Assembly: GCA_020344865.1 (NCBI GenBank)
Contig: CP070830.1
Span: 2,174,270 to 2,192,135, forward strand
Direction of reading: 5' to 3'
DNA length: 17,866 nt
Source of the DNA: Planctomycetota bacterium
GTDB lineage: Bacteria; Planctomycetota; Phycisphaerae; Sedimentisphaerales; Anaerobacaceae
Each line of letters starts with the position of its first letter. Positions within the stretch are counted from its first letter, which is position 1. The notes below the pieces were generated by a model, which did no database searches, was not told where the DNA came from, and was given only the letters and a program-made list of their open reading frames with translations. This document shows positions 8,322-14,381 of this stretch, piece by piece. Made by a program: the position numbers and the translations under genes.

Positions 8322-9062
8322 ATGGCATTCACCCGCAAAAAAAAGTCGCTTTACGAGGTGGTCGGAAAGGCTTGGTCTAAGTCGAGTTATGACAAGACCT
8401 TAGAAAAGCCCCACCCCGCGCCCCCTCCGGCGGATGAGCCGATTTCGCAGCAGGCGGCGAAGCTCTCTGAAAAACTGGCTATGTGGCCGAGAAAACCAAG
8501 ACTCCTCCAGTTCAGCGCCGGCCGCATAGAAATGTCGATACCCTATGAGCTTGCCGTCGCACTGCTTCTCGGCGTTATTCTGCTCGCTTTGGTGGTATTT
8601 CGCCTCGGCCAGTCAAGCTCTCCAACGGACCGGGAAATCGCAGAAGCCCAAGCGGAAACGCCCGCCGCCAGGCCGGTAATACCAGCCGCGACCGAGCTGG
8701 CCCAGCCGCCGGAGCCCGCTGAAGAGCCCACTGCAGCAGCTATCGCCGAGAGAATGCAGCAGCCAGAGCCCACTGGTGATAACAGAATCGTCATACAGAC
8801 CTATCAGCTCAGGCCGCATTTGGTGCCCGTACAGCGGTATTTTGCACGCTTTGGCATCCAGACGGAAATAAGGAAAATCGGCGACTGGTTCTATCTCGTT
8901 ACCGCCGACAGATACGAAAATCCCGAAAGGCCGGGAACGGATGGCTTCGCGGCCAAACAGAGAATCATCGAGCTCGGTGCTAACTACAAAGCACCACTTG
9001 GATATGAGACCTTCGGCGACAAGCCGTTTTACGATGCCTATGGCATGAGATTTGAAGATTGA
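8322..9062 (+). CDS. Single-pass membrane protein with Pro/Ala-rich linker and SPOR-like C-terminal domain (hypothetical)
   Basis: I do not recognise a named family for the whole 246-residue protein. A basic N-terminus (RKKKSL) and cytoplasmic segment (1-73) lead to one hydrophobic helix at about 74-96, then a low-complexity linker rich in Ala, Pro and Glu (about 99-152), then a compact domain (about 153-246). That domain begins NRIVIQTYQLRPHLVPVQRY and continues with a helix and GDWFYLVTADRY, a strand-helix-strand order like the peptidoglycan-binding SPOR fold. The layout (cytoplasmic tail, one helix, long linker, small periplasmic domain) is that of SPOR proteins such as FtsN, but the domain assignment is inference. 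The gene is 19 bases before the PVC small basic protein and probably cotranscribed with it. The ATG has only a weak AAGG about 15 bases upstream. Confidence 0.75.
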   Translation: MAFTRKKKSLYEVVGKAWSKSSYDKTLEKPHPAPPPADEPISQQAAKLSEKLAMWPRKPRLLQFSAGRIEMSIPYELAVALLLGVILLALVVFRLGQSSSPTDREIAEAQAETPAARPVIPAATELAQPPEPAEEPTAAAIAERMQQPEPTGDNRIVIQTYQLRPHLVPVQRYFARFGIQTEIRKIGDWFYLVTADRYENPERPGTDGFAAKQRIIELGANYKAPLGYETFGDKPFYDAYGMRFED

Positions 9063-9081
9063 ATTTCAGGAGAAATTGTGA

Positions 9082-9336
9082 ATGTCTGTTGACCCTTCAC
9101 TCAAAATAAAGGGTGCCTTGAAAAGACACCGTAACGTCCTAACACGCGCTGAGCGCATCGAGAAGCTCACAGAAGAAGAGCGATGGACCGAAGAGGATTC
9201 TCTCCTTGGACTCCCGAAGGTCGCCCATCGAAAGAGCCACGCAGGCCGAAAAACAAAAGAACCCCCGAAGGAAGAAGCTCTCCCCGAAGGCGTCGAGGCA
9301 CCCCCAACGGAAGAAACCCCACCAGAACAAAAATAA
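9082..9336 (+). CDS. PVC-superphylum small basic protein (Chlamydiae/Planctomycetes/Verrucomicrobia signature protein)
   Basis: The first 50 residues (MSVDPSLKIKGALKRHRNVL, then TRAERIEKL and GLPKVAHRK) match the pattern I know for the small basic protein confined to the PVC superphylum, thought to bind nucleic acid or the ribosome. The core is strongly basic. Residues 57-84 form an acidic, proline-rich tail (PPKEEALPEGVEAPPTEETP) that makes this protein longer than the roughly 60 residues I expect. The start is the ATG at 9082 with AGGAG 9 bases upstream, a far better site than its upstream neighbour has, so it is probably translated strongly. It is the best evidence for the organism's phylum. 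Family call is from memory of the motif; function remains uncertain even for the family. Confidence 0.85.
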   Translation: MSVDPSLKIKGALKRHRNVLTRAERIEKLTEEERWTEEDSLLGLPKVAHRKSHAGRKTKEPPKEEALPEGVEAPPTEETPPEQK

Positions 9337-9340
9337 CCCC

Positions 9341-9447
9341 CTGTCATTGTGAGGAGCGTGCCCCTGTGGGGCACGCGACGCGGCAACCTCTTCCTGTCAT
9401 TGCGAGGAGGCCGCGAAGTTTACCCGCCTCTGGCGGGCGAAGACCCT
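9341..9447. repeat. Two copies of a CATTGYGAGGAG dispersed repeat carrying hairpins
   Basis: CTGTCATTGTGAGGAG (9341-9356) and CTGTCATTGCGAGGAG (9394-9409) are direct copies, 15 of 16 identical. They resemble the CATTGCGAGG-type interspersed repeat found in many bacterial genomes. The first is followed by a perfect 9-bp hairpin with a TGT loop (GCGTGCCCC 9356-9364, GGGGCACGC 9368-9376); the second by CCCGCC/GGCGGG (9423-9428, 9432-9437). The first hairpin could also end the transcript of the small basic protein gene, but no T-run follows. Confidence 0.75.
9413..9447 (+). repeat. GC-rich hairpin module, copy 1 (second copy at 16382-16421)
   Basis: GCGAAGTTTACCCGCC (9413-9428), loop TCT, then GGCGGGCGAAGACCCT (9432-9447). 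Both arms with their flanks recur exactly at 16382-16397 and 16406-16421, where the loop is 8 bases instead of 3. Confidence 0.85.
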
Positions 9448-9461
9448 CCGTAGCCCGCCGC

Positions 9462-9493
9462 GTTTACTCATCTACTCGTTTACTCATTTCCCC
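9462..9493 (+). repeat. 8-bp tandem repeat, ATTTACTC type, about 3 units
   Basis: Units GTTTACTC (9462-9469), ATCTACTC (9470-9477) and GTTTACTC (9478-9485), then the decayed ATTTCCCC (9486-9493). The same unit forms a six-unit array at 12565-12612. It lies in the non-coding stretch 9337-9600 before the oxidoreductase gene. Confidence 0.85.
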
Positions 9494-9600
9494 TCTGCTC
9501 TCCGCCGTCTTGCCTCTTGTCTCTGGCCTCTTCCTGAGTTATACTTTCGAAAAGCTTGGCGTCATTGCCTCAAGACTCTAAAACCAGTAGAGATACCAAT

Positions 9601-11028
9601 ATGAAAGACCGCAACAAAACCGAAAACCGGAGAAATAAAAAAATCTCTCGGCGCGATTTCTTAGGCGCCGCCGCAGCCGCCGCCGCGTTTACGATTGTCC
9701 CCCGACACGTCCTCGGAGGCCCCGGCCACACCCCACCGAGCGAGAAGCTCAACATCGCCTGCGTCGGCACCGGCGGTCAGGGCATTTCCGATATGAAGAT
9801 TCTTCTCGAAAAGCCCGCCGTCCACGTCGTCGCCGTCTGCGATGTCAGCCGGTGCGCCGACTACAGTGCTTTTTATTTCGGCGGCACCGCCGGACGCGAG
9901 CCCGCCCGCAACATCGTCGATAGCTACTACGCGTCCCGGCAAACCTCCGGCGCCTACAAGGCCTGCGCCGCCTACAAGGATTTTAACGTAATGCTCCACG
10001 AGCGAAGTGACATAGACGCCGTCCTCGTCGCCACTCCCGACCACGTCCACGCCGTCGCCTCTATGGCCGCAATCAAAATGGGTAAGCACGTCTATTGCGA
10101 AAAACCGCTGACATACTCCGTCTACGAGGCCCGTACGATTGCCGCCGCCGCCCGCCGCCACAAAGTCGTCACGCAGATGGGCATCCAGCTCCACGCGACA
10201 ACCGCCCTCAAAACCCTCGTCGAGATGTTGCAATCCGGCGTCATCGGCAAGGTTCGCGAAGTGCACCTCTGGTCCAACAAGCCTTCCTCCTCCCCACTCG
10301 TCACCGAACGCCCCAAAGAGACGCCCCCCGTCCCGCCCACGCTTGATTGGGACCTCTGGCTCGGCCCGGCGCCGTTCCGGCCGTACCATCCCTCCTACGT
10401 ACCTTATCGCTGGCGATATTGGCGCGGTTTCGGAACAGGCCGATTAGGCGACATGGGCTGCCACATCTTCGACCCGGCCTTCTGGGCCCTTCGATTAAAA
10501 TCCCCCGCTACCATAGAGGCCTCCAGCACGCCCGTTAATAGCGCCACTTACCCTCTCGCCTCCGTTGTCCGCTACGAGTTCGCCGTAGATTCAGCTCCCC
10601 AGCCGGTAACAATCACCTGGTATGACGGTGGAATCTACCCCTTCCGCCCACAGGAATTGGAACAGGGCCGAAATCTGCCCGACCAGGGCGGCCTGTATAT
10701 AGGCGAATACGGAACAATACTTGCCCCGCACGGTGCCGGCCCGAGACTCGTTCCGGAATCGAAAATGACTGGCTTTAAGCCCCCCGAACCCTCTCTGCCA
10801 CGGGATATCGACCACTACGAAGAATGGGTCCGTGCCTGTAAGGGCGATTCTAAACCGCTCGCTGATTTTGACTACTCCGGCCCGTTAACAGAAACCGTCC
10901 TGCTCGGAAACATCGCCGTCCGTACAGGACAAAAGCTCTACTGGGACGCCCCCAATATGAAATTCACTAACGCCCCAGACGCAAACCAACTCCTCCACCG
11001 AAAATACCGCCACCCTTGGACACTATAA
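9601..11028 (+). CDS. Tat-exported Gfo/Idh/MocA-family oxidoreductase
   Basis: NAD(P)-dependent sugar or cyclitol dehydrogenase-like protein of 475 residues. A twin-arginine signal is clear: SRRDFLG at residues 16-22, then an alanine-rich hydrophobic stretch to about 33, so it should cross the membrane folded with its cofactor. The Rossmann fold starts at NIACVGTGGQG (51-61); TPDHVH is at 145-150 and the family EKP at 167-169 (HVYCEKPL). The C-terminal part (DWDLWLGPAPFRPYHP, LGDMGCHIFDPAFWAL) is the layout common in planctomycete members. The ATG at 9601 is preferred over a TTG at 9556 because it puts the twin-arginine motif at the normal distance; the ribosome-binding site is weak. It stands alone, with repeats on both sides. 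The substrate cannot be read. Confidence 0.92.
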   Translation: MKDRNKTENRRNKKISRRDFLGAAAAAAAFTIVPRHVLGGPGHTPPSEKLNIACVGTGGQGISDMKILLEKPAVHVVAVCDVSRCADYSAFYFGGTAGREPARNIVDSYYASRQTSGAYKACAAYKDFNVMLHERSDIDAVLVATPDHVHAVASMAAIKMGKHVYCEKPLTYSVYEARTIAAAARRHKVVTQMGIQLHATTALKTLVEMLQSGVIGKVREVHLWSNKPSSSPLVTERPKETPPVPPTLDWDLWLGPAPFRPYHPSYVPYRWRYWRGFGTGRLGDMGCHIFDPAFWALRLKSPATIEASSTPVNSATYPLASVVRYEFAVDSAPQPVTITWYDGGIYPFRPQELEQGRNLPDQGGLYIGEYGTILAPHGAGPRLVPESKMTGFKPPEPSLPRDIDHYEEWVRACKGDSKPLADFDYSGPLTETVLLGNIAVRTGQKLYWDAPNMKFTNAPDANQLLHRKYRHPWTL

Positions 11029-11110
11029 ATCTTCTGAACCGCTCAACCTGTGCCTGCCATGGCCTGTCCTCGAGAATCTGCCACCTTTGGCCCAGCAGCA
11101 GAGGATCCAT

Positions 11111-11128
11111 CTTAATTCTTAATTCCGC
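11111..11128 (+). repeat. CTTAATT tandem repeat (2 units) followed by CCGC
   Basis: Two 7-bp CTTAATT units end in CCGC. The same design with three units is at 16484-16507. It lies in the gap between the oxidoreductase and the antitoxin. Confidence 0.75.
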
Positions 11129-11132
11129 TAAA

Positions 11133-11158
11133 GGTTCTCCGCTATACGAACCCTTTTT
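11133..11158 (+). terminator. Weak terminator-like hairpin after the oxidoreductase gene
   Basis: GGTTC (11133-11137) pairs with GAACC (11148-11152) around a 10-base loop and is followed by CTTTTT (11153-11158). The stem is short and lies about 105 bases after the stop, so the call is tentative. Confidence 0.35.
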
Positions 11159-11179
11159 CCCCCACGTGGCGCAGGGCCT

Positions 11180-11512
11180 CTAATGAGCGCATGCAATTTG
11201 TCCGCTTTCGGGAACAAACTCAATTTCCAAATGACAATTTACTGCGTCAGCAATTTTACTTAGCATCTTCAGTGTGTGTCCCTTATAGTCAGCGTCTTCT
11301 AACCGGCTAATAACCGATTGTCTGGTGCCGACCCGACTTGCGAGCTCTTCTTGTGTCAGGTTGGCCTGAATTCTAAGCTCATATATTTTTTGTGCTATTT
11401 CTACTCTTTTGCCTTCTGCTTCGATATATTTGAGGCGCTTCTTGTTCCCCCTGATATAGCGCCTGTGCATAATTTCAACTGCATCGCTTGTTGGTTTATT
11501 TTTGTTTACCAT
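11180..11512 (-). CDS. XRE/HigA-type helix-turn-helix antitoxin
   Basis: Probable antitoxin that neutralises the toxin encoded just upstream and represses the pair's promoter. In the 110-residue form the helix-turn-helix is at about residues 44-75 (IYELRIQANLTQEELASRVG, then QSVISRLED), followed by a helix typical of the Cro/C1 fold (TLKMLSKIADAVNCHLEIEF). The N-terminal 40 residues are basic and probably contact the toxin. I chose the ATG at 11512 because AGGAG lies 7 bases upstream; a longer frame reaches 11551 but runs into the toxin gene. It starts 4 bases after the toxin stop. Pairing with a RelE/HigB toxin in toxin-first order supports HigBA-like function. Confidence 0.85.
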   Translation of the reverse strand: MVNKNKPTSDAVEIMHRRYIRGNKKRLKYIEAEGKRVEIAQKIYELRIQANLTQEELASRVGTRQSVISRLEDADYKGHTLKMLSKIADAVNCHLEIEFVPESGQIACAH

Positions 11513-11516
11513 TTTT

Positions 11517-11885
11517 CTACTCCTGTACGTATGTATGCGCCCGAGGGTCACTCAGATAATTCTCTCTGTAATACACGGCCCTGTCTATTTCACTCGCAGG
11601 CACTTCCTTTTCTTTGGAACACCCGTGCGATAACAAAACAATATTTTGCCCCACGAAACTATACAGCACCCGATAGTTAACTTTCCCTCGTTTTACCCTT
11701 AGCTCATATATCTCGTTTCTTAAATAGTCGCAAATTGGCCTGCGTAACTCGCAACCGAATTCCCGCAATACGGCAAATCTCTGCGTCCATTTATTCTGCA
11801 CTTTTCGCGGCAGCCTATCCATCCACTTCAACAAAGGCGCCTCGCCGCTTCTGTCTTTGTAGATTACTATGTCCGTCCTTGGCAT
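11517..11885 (-). CDS. RelE/HigB-family (phage Gp49-like) toxin
   Basis: Probable mRNA interferase of a type II toxin-antitoxin pair, 122 residues. The pattern PLLKWMDRLPRKVQNKW, YELRVKRGKVNYRVLY and NIVLLSHGCSKEKEVP is that of the Gp49-like branch of the RelE/ParE superfamily, with the basic residues of the RVKRGKVNYR strand in the usual active-site region. The frame is open to 11984, but I choose the ATG at 11885 (MPRTDIVIY), since the extra 33 residues are hydrophobic and unlike the family. There is no ribosome-binding site; the predicted start of transcription is only about 3 bases before the ATG, so the message may be leaderless. All key regions look intact. Confidence 0.85.
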   Translation of the reverse strand: MPRTDIVIYKDRSGEAPLLKWMDRLPRKVQNKWTQRFAVLREFGCELRRPICDYLRNEIYELRVKRGKVNYRVLYSFVGQNIVLLSHGCSKEKEVPASEIDRAVYYRENYLSDPRAHTYVQE

Positions 11886-11894
11886 CTCTGTAAT

Positions 11895-11924
11895 ATAATA
11901 TCGCAAAATTGTTATAAAAGTCAA
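11895..11924 (-). promoter_or_regulatory. Promoter of the toxin-antitoxin pair
   Basis: On the minus strand TTGACT (11919-11924, 5 of 6) and TATTAT (11895-11900, 5 of 6) are separated by 18 bases. The predicted start near 11888 is about 3 bases from the toxin ATG at 11885. Confidence 0.65.
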
Positions 11925-11931
11925 GAAAAAA

Positions 11932-11947
11932 ATCACAAAAAAGTGAT
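11932..11947. promoter_or_regulatory. Candidate operator: inverted repeat upstream of the toxin promoter
   Basis: ATCAC (11932-11936) and GTGAT (11943-11947) are inverted around six A residues, 7 bases upstream of the -35. An 11-base centre-to-centre spacing would suit a dimeric helix-turn-helix repressor such as the antitoxin. That use is inference; the arms are only 5 bp. Confidence 0.4.
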
Positions 11948-12100
11948 ATTTTTTTCCTTCCTTCTCTAAGCCCCTGCCTTTCAAAGACTTAGCAATGCAA
12001 CATCTTCAAATATTCTCGACTAACCGCCGATAAATGCATCACCCCATAGGTTCACTCCTACCCGCTAAACTCTCACACCAACCAAATCCTCAATCCCCTT

Positions 12101-12135
12101 GCCCCGTGAGATCATTACGCCTATCTCACCGGGGC
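12101..12135. repeat. 35-bp imperfect palindrome, family A, copy 1
   Basis: Left arm GCCCCGTGAGAT (12101-12112), loop CATTACGCCT, right arm ATCTCACCGGGGC (12123-12135). The arms pair over 12 bp with one bulged base. It lies 46 bases past the stop of the membrane protein gene at 12182 and could end that transcript, though no T-run follows. The rest of 11948-12181 shows no gene. Confidence 0.8.
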
Positions 12136-12181
12136 GTCAATCCAATCCCTCAACACTCGCATGCGGTTATTACTCCCTCAT

Positions 12182-12547
12182 TTAATATACCACCCCTGAA
12201 TTAACAAACGCAAAAACTGCGGCAAGCCAATCCAAAACAATTACTATAACTATCTTCCACGACAGTTTTCCTATTACGGCCAAAATACTAAATATCAATG
12301 CCGCCACTAAGGCTAAACGGGCTAATACACGGCTGGCTCTGAAATAACCATCAACCGGCCCGACTCCGCGGAGCCTGGTTAGCATCTCCTCAAGTTGTTG
12401 CTCATCCCAAGACTCCGGCGCATAGTCCCTGATAATTGCACCTGCTTTTCCGTGGTTTGTCCCGTACAAATAGTGAAATGTTTCCGCGCCCACCCCCAAC
12501 ATAACCGGCATCAGGAAGACAATAATTTTTACATATCTTCTTTTCAC
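12182..12547 (-). CDS. Small membrane protein, unknown function
   Basis: I do not recognise a family. The 121 residues hold three likely membrane segments: about 7-22 (KIIVFLMPVMLGVGAE, possibly an uncleaved signal), 76-93 (LALVAALIFSILAVIG) and 95-115 (WKIVIVIVLDWLAAVFAF). Between the first two is a soluble loop with EQQLEEMLTRLRG, likely a helix. The start is a GTG at 12547, supported by AGGTGAG about 6-12 bases upstream. Both flanks are repeat-rich non-coding DNA. Coding is supported by hydrophobic patterning and the ribosome-binding site only. Confidence 0.6.
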   Translation of the reverse strand: MKRRYVKIIVFLMPVMLGVGAETFHYLYGTNHGKAGAIIRDYAPESWDEQQLEEMLTRLRGVGPVDGYFRASRVLARLALVAALIFSILAVIGKLSWKIVIVIVLDWLAAVFAFVNSGVVY

Positions 12548-12564
12548 ACGTACTCACCTGCCGC

Positions 12565-12612
12565 ATTTACCCATTCACGCTTTTACTCTTCTACGCATCT
12601 ACTCATTTACTC
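12565..12612 (+). repeat. 8-bp tandem repeat, ATTTACTC type, 6 units
   Basis: Six consecutive 8-bp units: ATTTACCC, ATTCACGC, TTTTACTC, TTCTACGC, ATCTACTC, ATTTACTC. It is the same unit as at 9462-9493. It begins 18 bases upstream of the GTG of the small membrane protein and so sits in that gene's presumed promoter region. Confidence 0.85.
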
Positions 12613-12642
12613 GCCCCTGCGAGGCTCCGCCCCGGGTGCCTG

Positions 12643-12677
12643 CCCATTGCATAGAGTCCACCGGACTCTATTGCGGG
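12643..12677. repeat. 35-bp hairpin, family B, copy 1
   Basis: ATAGAGTCC (12651-12659) and GGACTCTAT (12663-12671) form a perfect 9-bp stem with an ACC loop, flanked by CCCATTGC and TGCGGG, which can pair further through CCC/GGG. Copy 2 is at 12960-12994. Confidence 0.85.
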
Positions 12678-12714
12678 CTTATCCCACTGCCAAATTTTTC
12701 ATTTGCCCCGCTTG

Positions 12715-12732
12715 TCCCAGCGAAGGCTGGGA
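12715..12732. repeat. Short hairpin repeat of the CCCAGCGAAGGCTGGGATCC type
   Basis: TCCCAGC (12715-12721) and GCTGGGA (12726-12732) form a 7-bp stem with a GAAG loop, followed by TCCAG. This resembles an interspersed repeat common in many bacterial genomes. A related TCCCGGA/TCCGGGA hairpin is at 16459-16477. Confidence 0.6.
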
Positions 12733-12959
12733 TCCAGTCTCAGTGCCTGTCTCTCTGGGGCCATCAACAACTTAGAGCAAAAACGACTTGCTCCGCCAAG
12801 CCCAAACACTCTAACCCAATCCCGACAATCCCGCAACACAAAAATAAAAAAAATAACCCCAACTCTACTTTATCCCCGAGAAGTTTACCCCTTAGCTTGC
12901 ACCATAGGTAGGGGGGCATGCCTTAGGTGCGCAGAACCCACAATTTGACGGCAATCTCC

Positions 12960-13010
12960 CCCATAGCATAGAGTCCGTCAGACTCTATTGCGGGGCTATC
13001 TAACCGGGGC
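12960..13010. repeat. Composite repeat: family B copy 2 joined to a family A half
   Basis: CCCATAGC then ATAGAGTC (12968-12975), loop CGTCA, GACTCTAT (12981-12988) and TGCGGG repeat the family B hairpin. It runs directly into CTATCTAACCGGGGC (12996-13010), the right arm of family A. The two palindrome types are thus fused here. Confidence 0.8.
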
Positions 13011-13064
13011 CGGCCCACGAACCACGACCCACCAATTTGCCCCCACTATTAGCCGACTCTCACG

Positions 13065-13748
13065 TCACTGCGTCTTCTTCCGCATCAGCTGCTCCAGGTA
13101 CCTTCCCGCAGCCTCTTTCCCCCCCAGCCCGAACGCCAGCGCCAGGGCAAGGCACACACCGCCGAAGAAAATATTAAACGTCGTCGTCACCAGCAGCGTC
13201 GCAATGCCCAGCTCTCCCAGCGCAATCGTCGCCGCAAAGATTATAATCGCCCATCGGCTAACGCCCGCCAGCAGCTCCGGCTTCGGCAAATTGGCGTTCC
13301 CGGCCGCCGTCCGGACTATCCCAGATACGAAGCTCGCCAGGAACATACCCATCACCAAAACGAACAGCCCTGCTATCACACTCGGGATGTACGCGAAAAG
13401 GCTCTCGAAAACTTCCGATGCCTGCGGCAGGCCCAGTGCGTTCACCACCATCACCAGCACCATGATAATCACCAGCCAGTAAACCAGCCCGCTCAGCACC
13501 TCGCCGGGCGTCGCCTTCAAATCGCCCTTGCGCAGCACCTCCGTTATCCCTGCCTTGTCAGCTAACTTATCGAACCGGATTATCTTAAGTACCCGCTTGA
13601 CTAAACCTCTGATTACCTTCGCTACCACCCAGCCTATCACCAGAATTATCAACGCCCCTAACAGCGTCGGAAGGTACCCTAGCACCTTCGTCAACATCTC
13701 TCGGACCGGGTCAAAAATTAGATTTCCCCATTCTATCGCGGCCAACAT
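13065..13748 (-). CDS. Membrane protein with two MS-channel-type conserved helix repeats, no MscS domain
   Basis: The 227 residues contain two copies of the conserved TM-helix unit seen at the front of some mechanosensitive-channel relatives. One is at about 27-70 (LPTLLGALIILVIGWVVAKV, then the basic VKRVLKIIRFDKLADKAG); the other is at about 120-168 (IPSVIAGLFVLVMGMFLASF, then NANLPKPELLAG). Four to five membrane segments are visible in all, and the end (GLGGKEAAGRYLEQLMRKKTQ) is short and basic. The beta-rich MscS vestibule domain is absent, so a channel role is not shown. The ATG at 13748 has GGAGG 8 bases upstream. The gene stands alone. Family assignment follows the helix pattern; function is unknown. 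Confidence 0.82.
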   Translation of the reverse strand: MLAAIEWGNLIFDPVREMLTKVLGYLPTLLGALIILVIGWVVAKVIRGLVKRVLKIIRFDKLADKAGITEVLRKGDLKATPGEVLSGLVYWLVIIMVLVMVVNALGLPQASEVFESLFAYIPSVIAGLFVLVMGMFLASFVSGIVRTAAGNANLPKPELLAGVSRWAIIIFAATIALGELGIATLLVTTTFNIFFGGVCLALALAFGLGGKEAAGRYLEQLMRKKTQ

Positions 13749-13947
13749 TTCTTATACCTCCATGTAATTACTTAAGCTCCAATAAAAATCTTTTCTCCTC
13801 TCCACTTACGACATACCAAAACAAACTTAATCCTCAATTATAGGCCACCACCTCCTTAACACCCTCTTTAACTCCTTTCCCTGCGTTCCACAACATCGCC
13901 ATAACTCCCAACTCACACGTTTCACCACCCCTCGTAGCGTAGTGAAG

Positions 13948-13982
13948 ACCCCCTTAGATGACGCAGTCTATCTAACTGGGGC
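13948..13982. repeat. 35-bp imperfect palindrome, family A, copy 2
   Basis: Left arm CCCCCTTAGAT (13949-13959), loop GACGCAGTCT, right arm ATCTAACTGGGG (13970-13981). From 13957 on it matches copy 3 at 25 of 26 bases. The stem base next to GAT is T-A here and G-C in copy 1. Confidence 0.8.
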
Positions 13983-14076
13983 TCATTTCTAAATTATACC
14001 CCCACCCTACACACCGTCAACACCTTTTAATATTTGCCCTCCCTGCCCTCGTACCTCGCCCCTCCGCTCTTCACCC

Positions 14077-14118
14077 TTCAACGTTCGACGTTCAAAGTTC
14101 AACGTTGGACGTTAGACT
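14077..14118 (+). repeat. 7-bp tandem repeat, TTCAACG type, 6 units
   Basis: Six consecutive 7-bp units: TTCAACG, TTCGACG, TTCAAAG, TTCAACG, TTGGACG, TTAGACT. The units drift but keep the exact 7-base period. Confidence 0.85.
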
Positions 14119-14381
14119 CCTCCTCCGTCTCGTGTCTTGTGTCTTACTTATTTCCGCGAAGCGGCTTCCTTATCGGTTAGCGCTCGGCTCTGCCGGGGGT
14201 TGCCCGCGCCAGGAACGCTTTTTCTTCCCTTTCGAAAACCTCCCCGCCGGCCCGCCCGCAGTAAACAATACCGCAAACCGAGTTACCAGCGCTCCTCATA
14301 GCGAAGCGGAGATCCCGAGGGTGAGCTACCACGGCCCCACAAGCCCGCGACCCACATATTCCAATATCACCTGCACGCCCG

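Larger units (their letters stand above)
12548..13064. other. Repeat-rich non-coding spacer between two membrane-protein genes
   Basis: No plausible gene. Apart from the tandem array and hairpins listed separately, it holds an A-rich patch at about 12838-12856 and a run GAAGTTTACCCC (12881-12892) that resembles part of the GC-rich hairpin module. The short frames here encode only repeat-derived, low-complexity peptides. Confidence 0.7.
13749..14381. other. 633-base non-coding spacer with palindrome, tandem array and repeat fragments
   Basis: No credible gene in either direction; frames crossing it are low in order and have no ribosome-binding sites. It holds CTCGTAGCG (13931-13939, also at 16376-16384), a family A palindrome, a 7-bp tandem array, and AGCGAAGCGGAGATCCCG (14300-14317, 17 of 18 identical to 16446-16463). 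A lone TATAAT on the minus strand (13837-13842) has no matching -35, so a promoter for the gene at 13748 is only possible. Confidence 0.7.

Noticed and set aside
9356..9376. Intrinsic terminator after the small basic protein gene
   Set aside because: The 9-bp hairpin is perfect, but no T-run follows and it forms part of a dispersed repeat, so I list it only as repeat.
9183..9581. A 132-codon + strand frame crossing the small basic protein gene and the repeats
   Set aside because: It overlaps the real gene in another frame, and its later half translates the CATTGCGAGG repeat and the hairpin module.
9556..9600. TTG start at 9556 for the oxidoreductase
   Set aside because: It would push the twin-arginine motif 15 residues further in; the ATG at 9601 gives a standard Tat signal.
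11886..11984. Longer toxin form starting at 11984
   Set aside because: The extra 33 residues are hydrophobic and lysine-rich, unlike the family, and the DNA there holds the promoter and inverted repeat.
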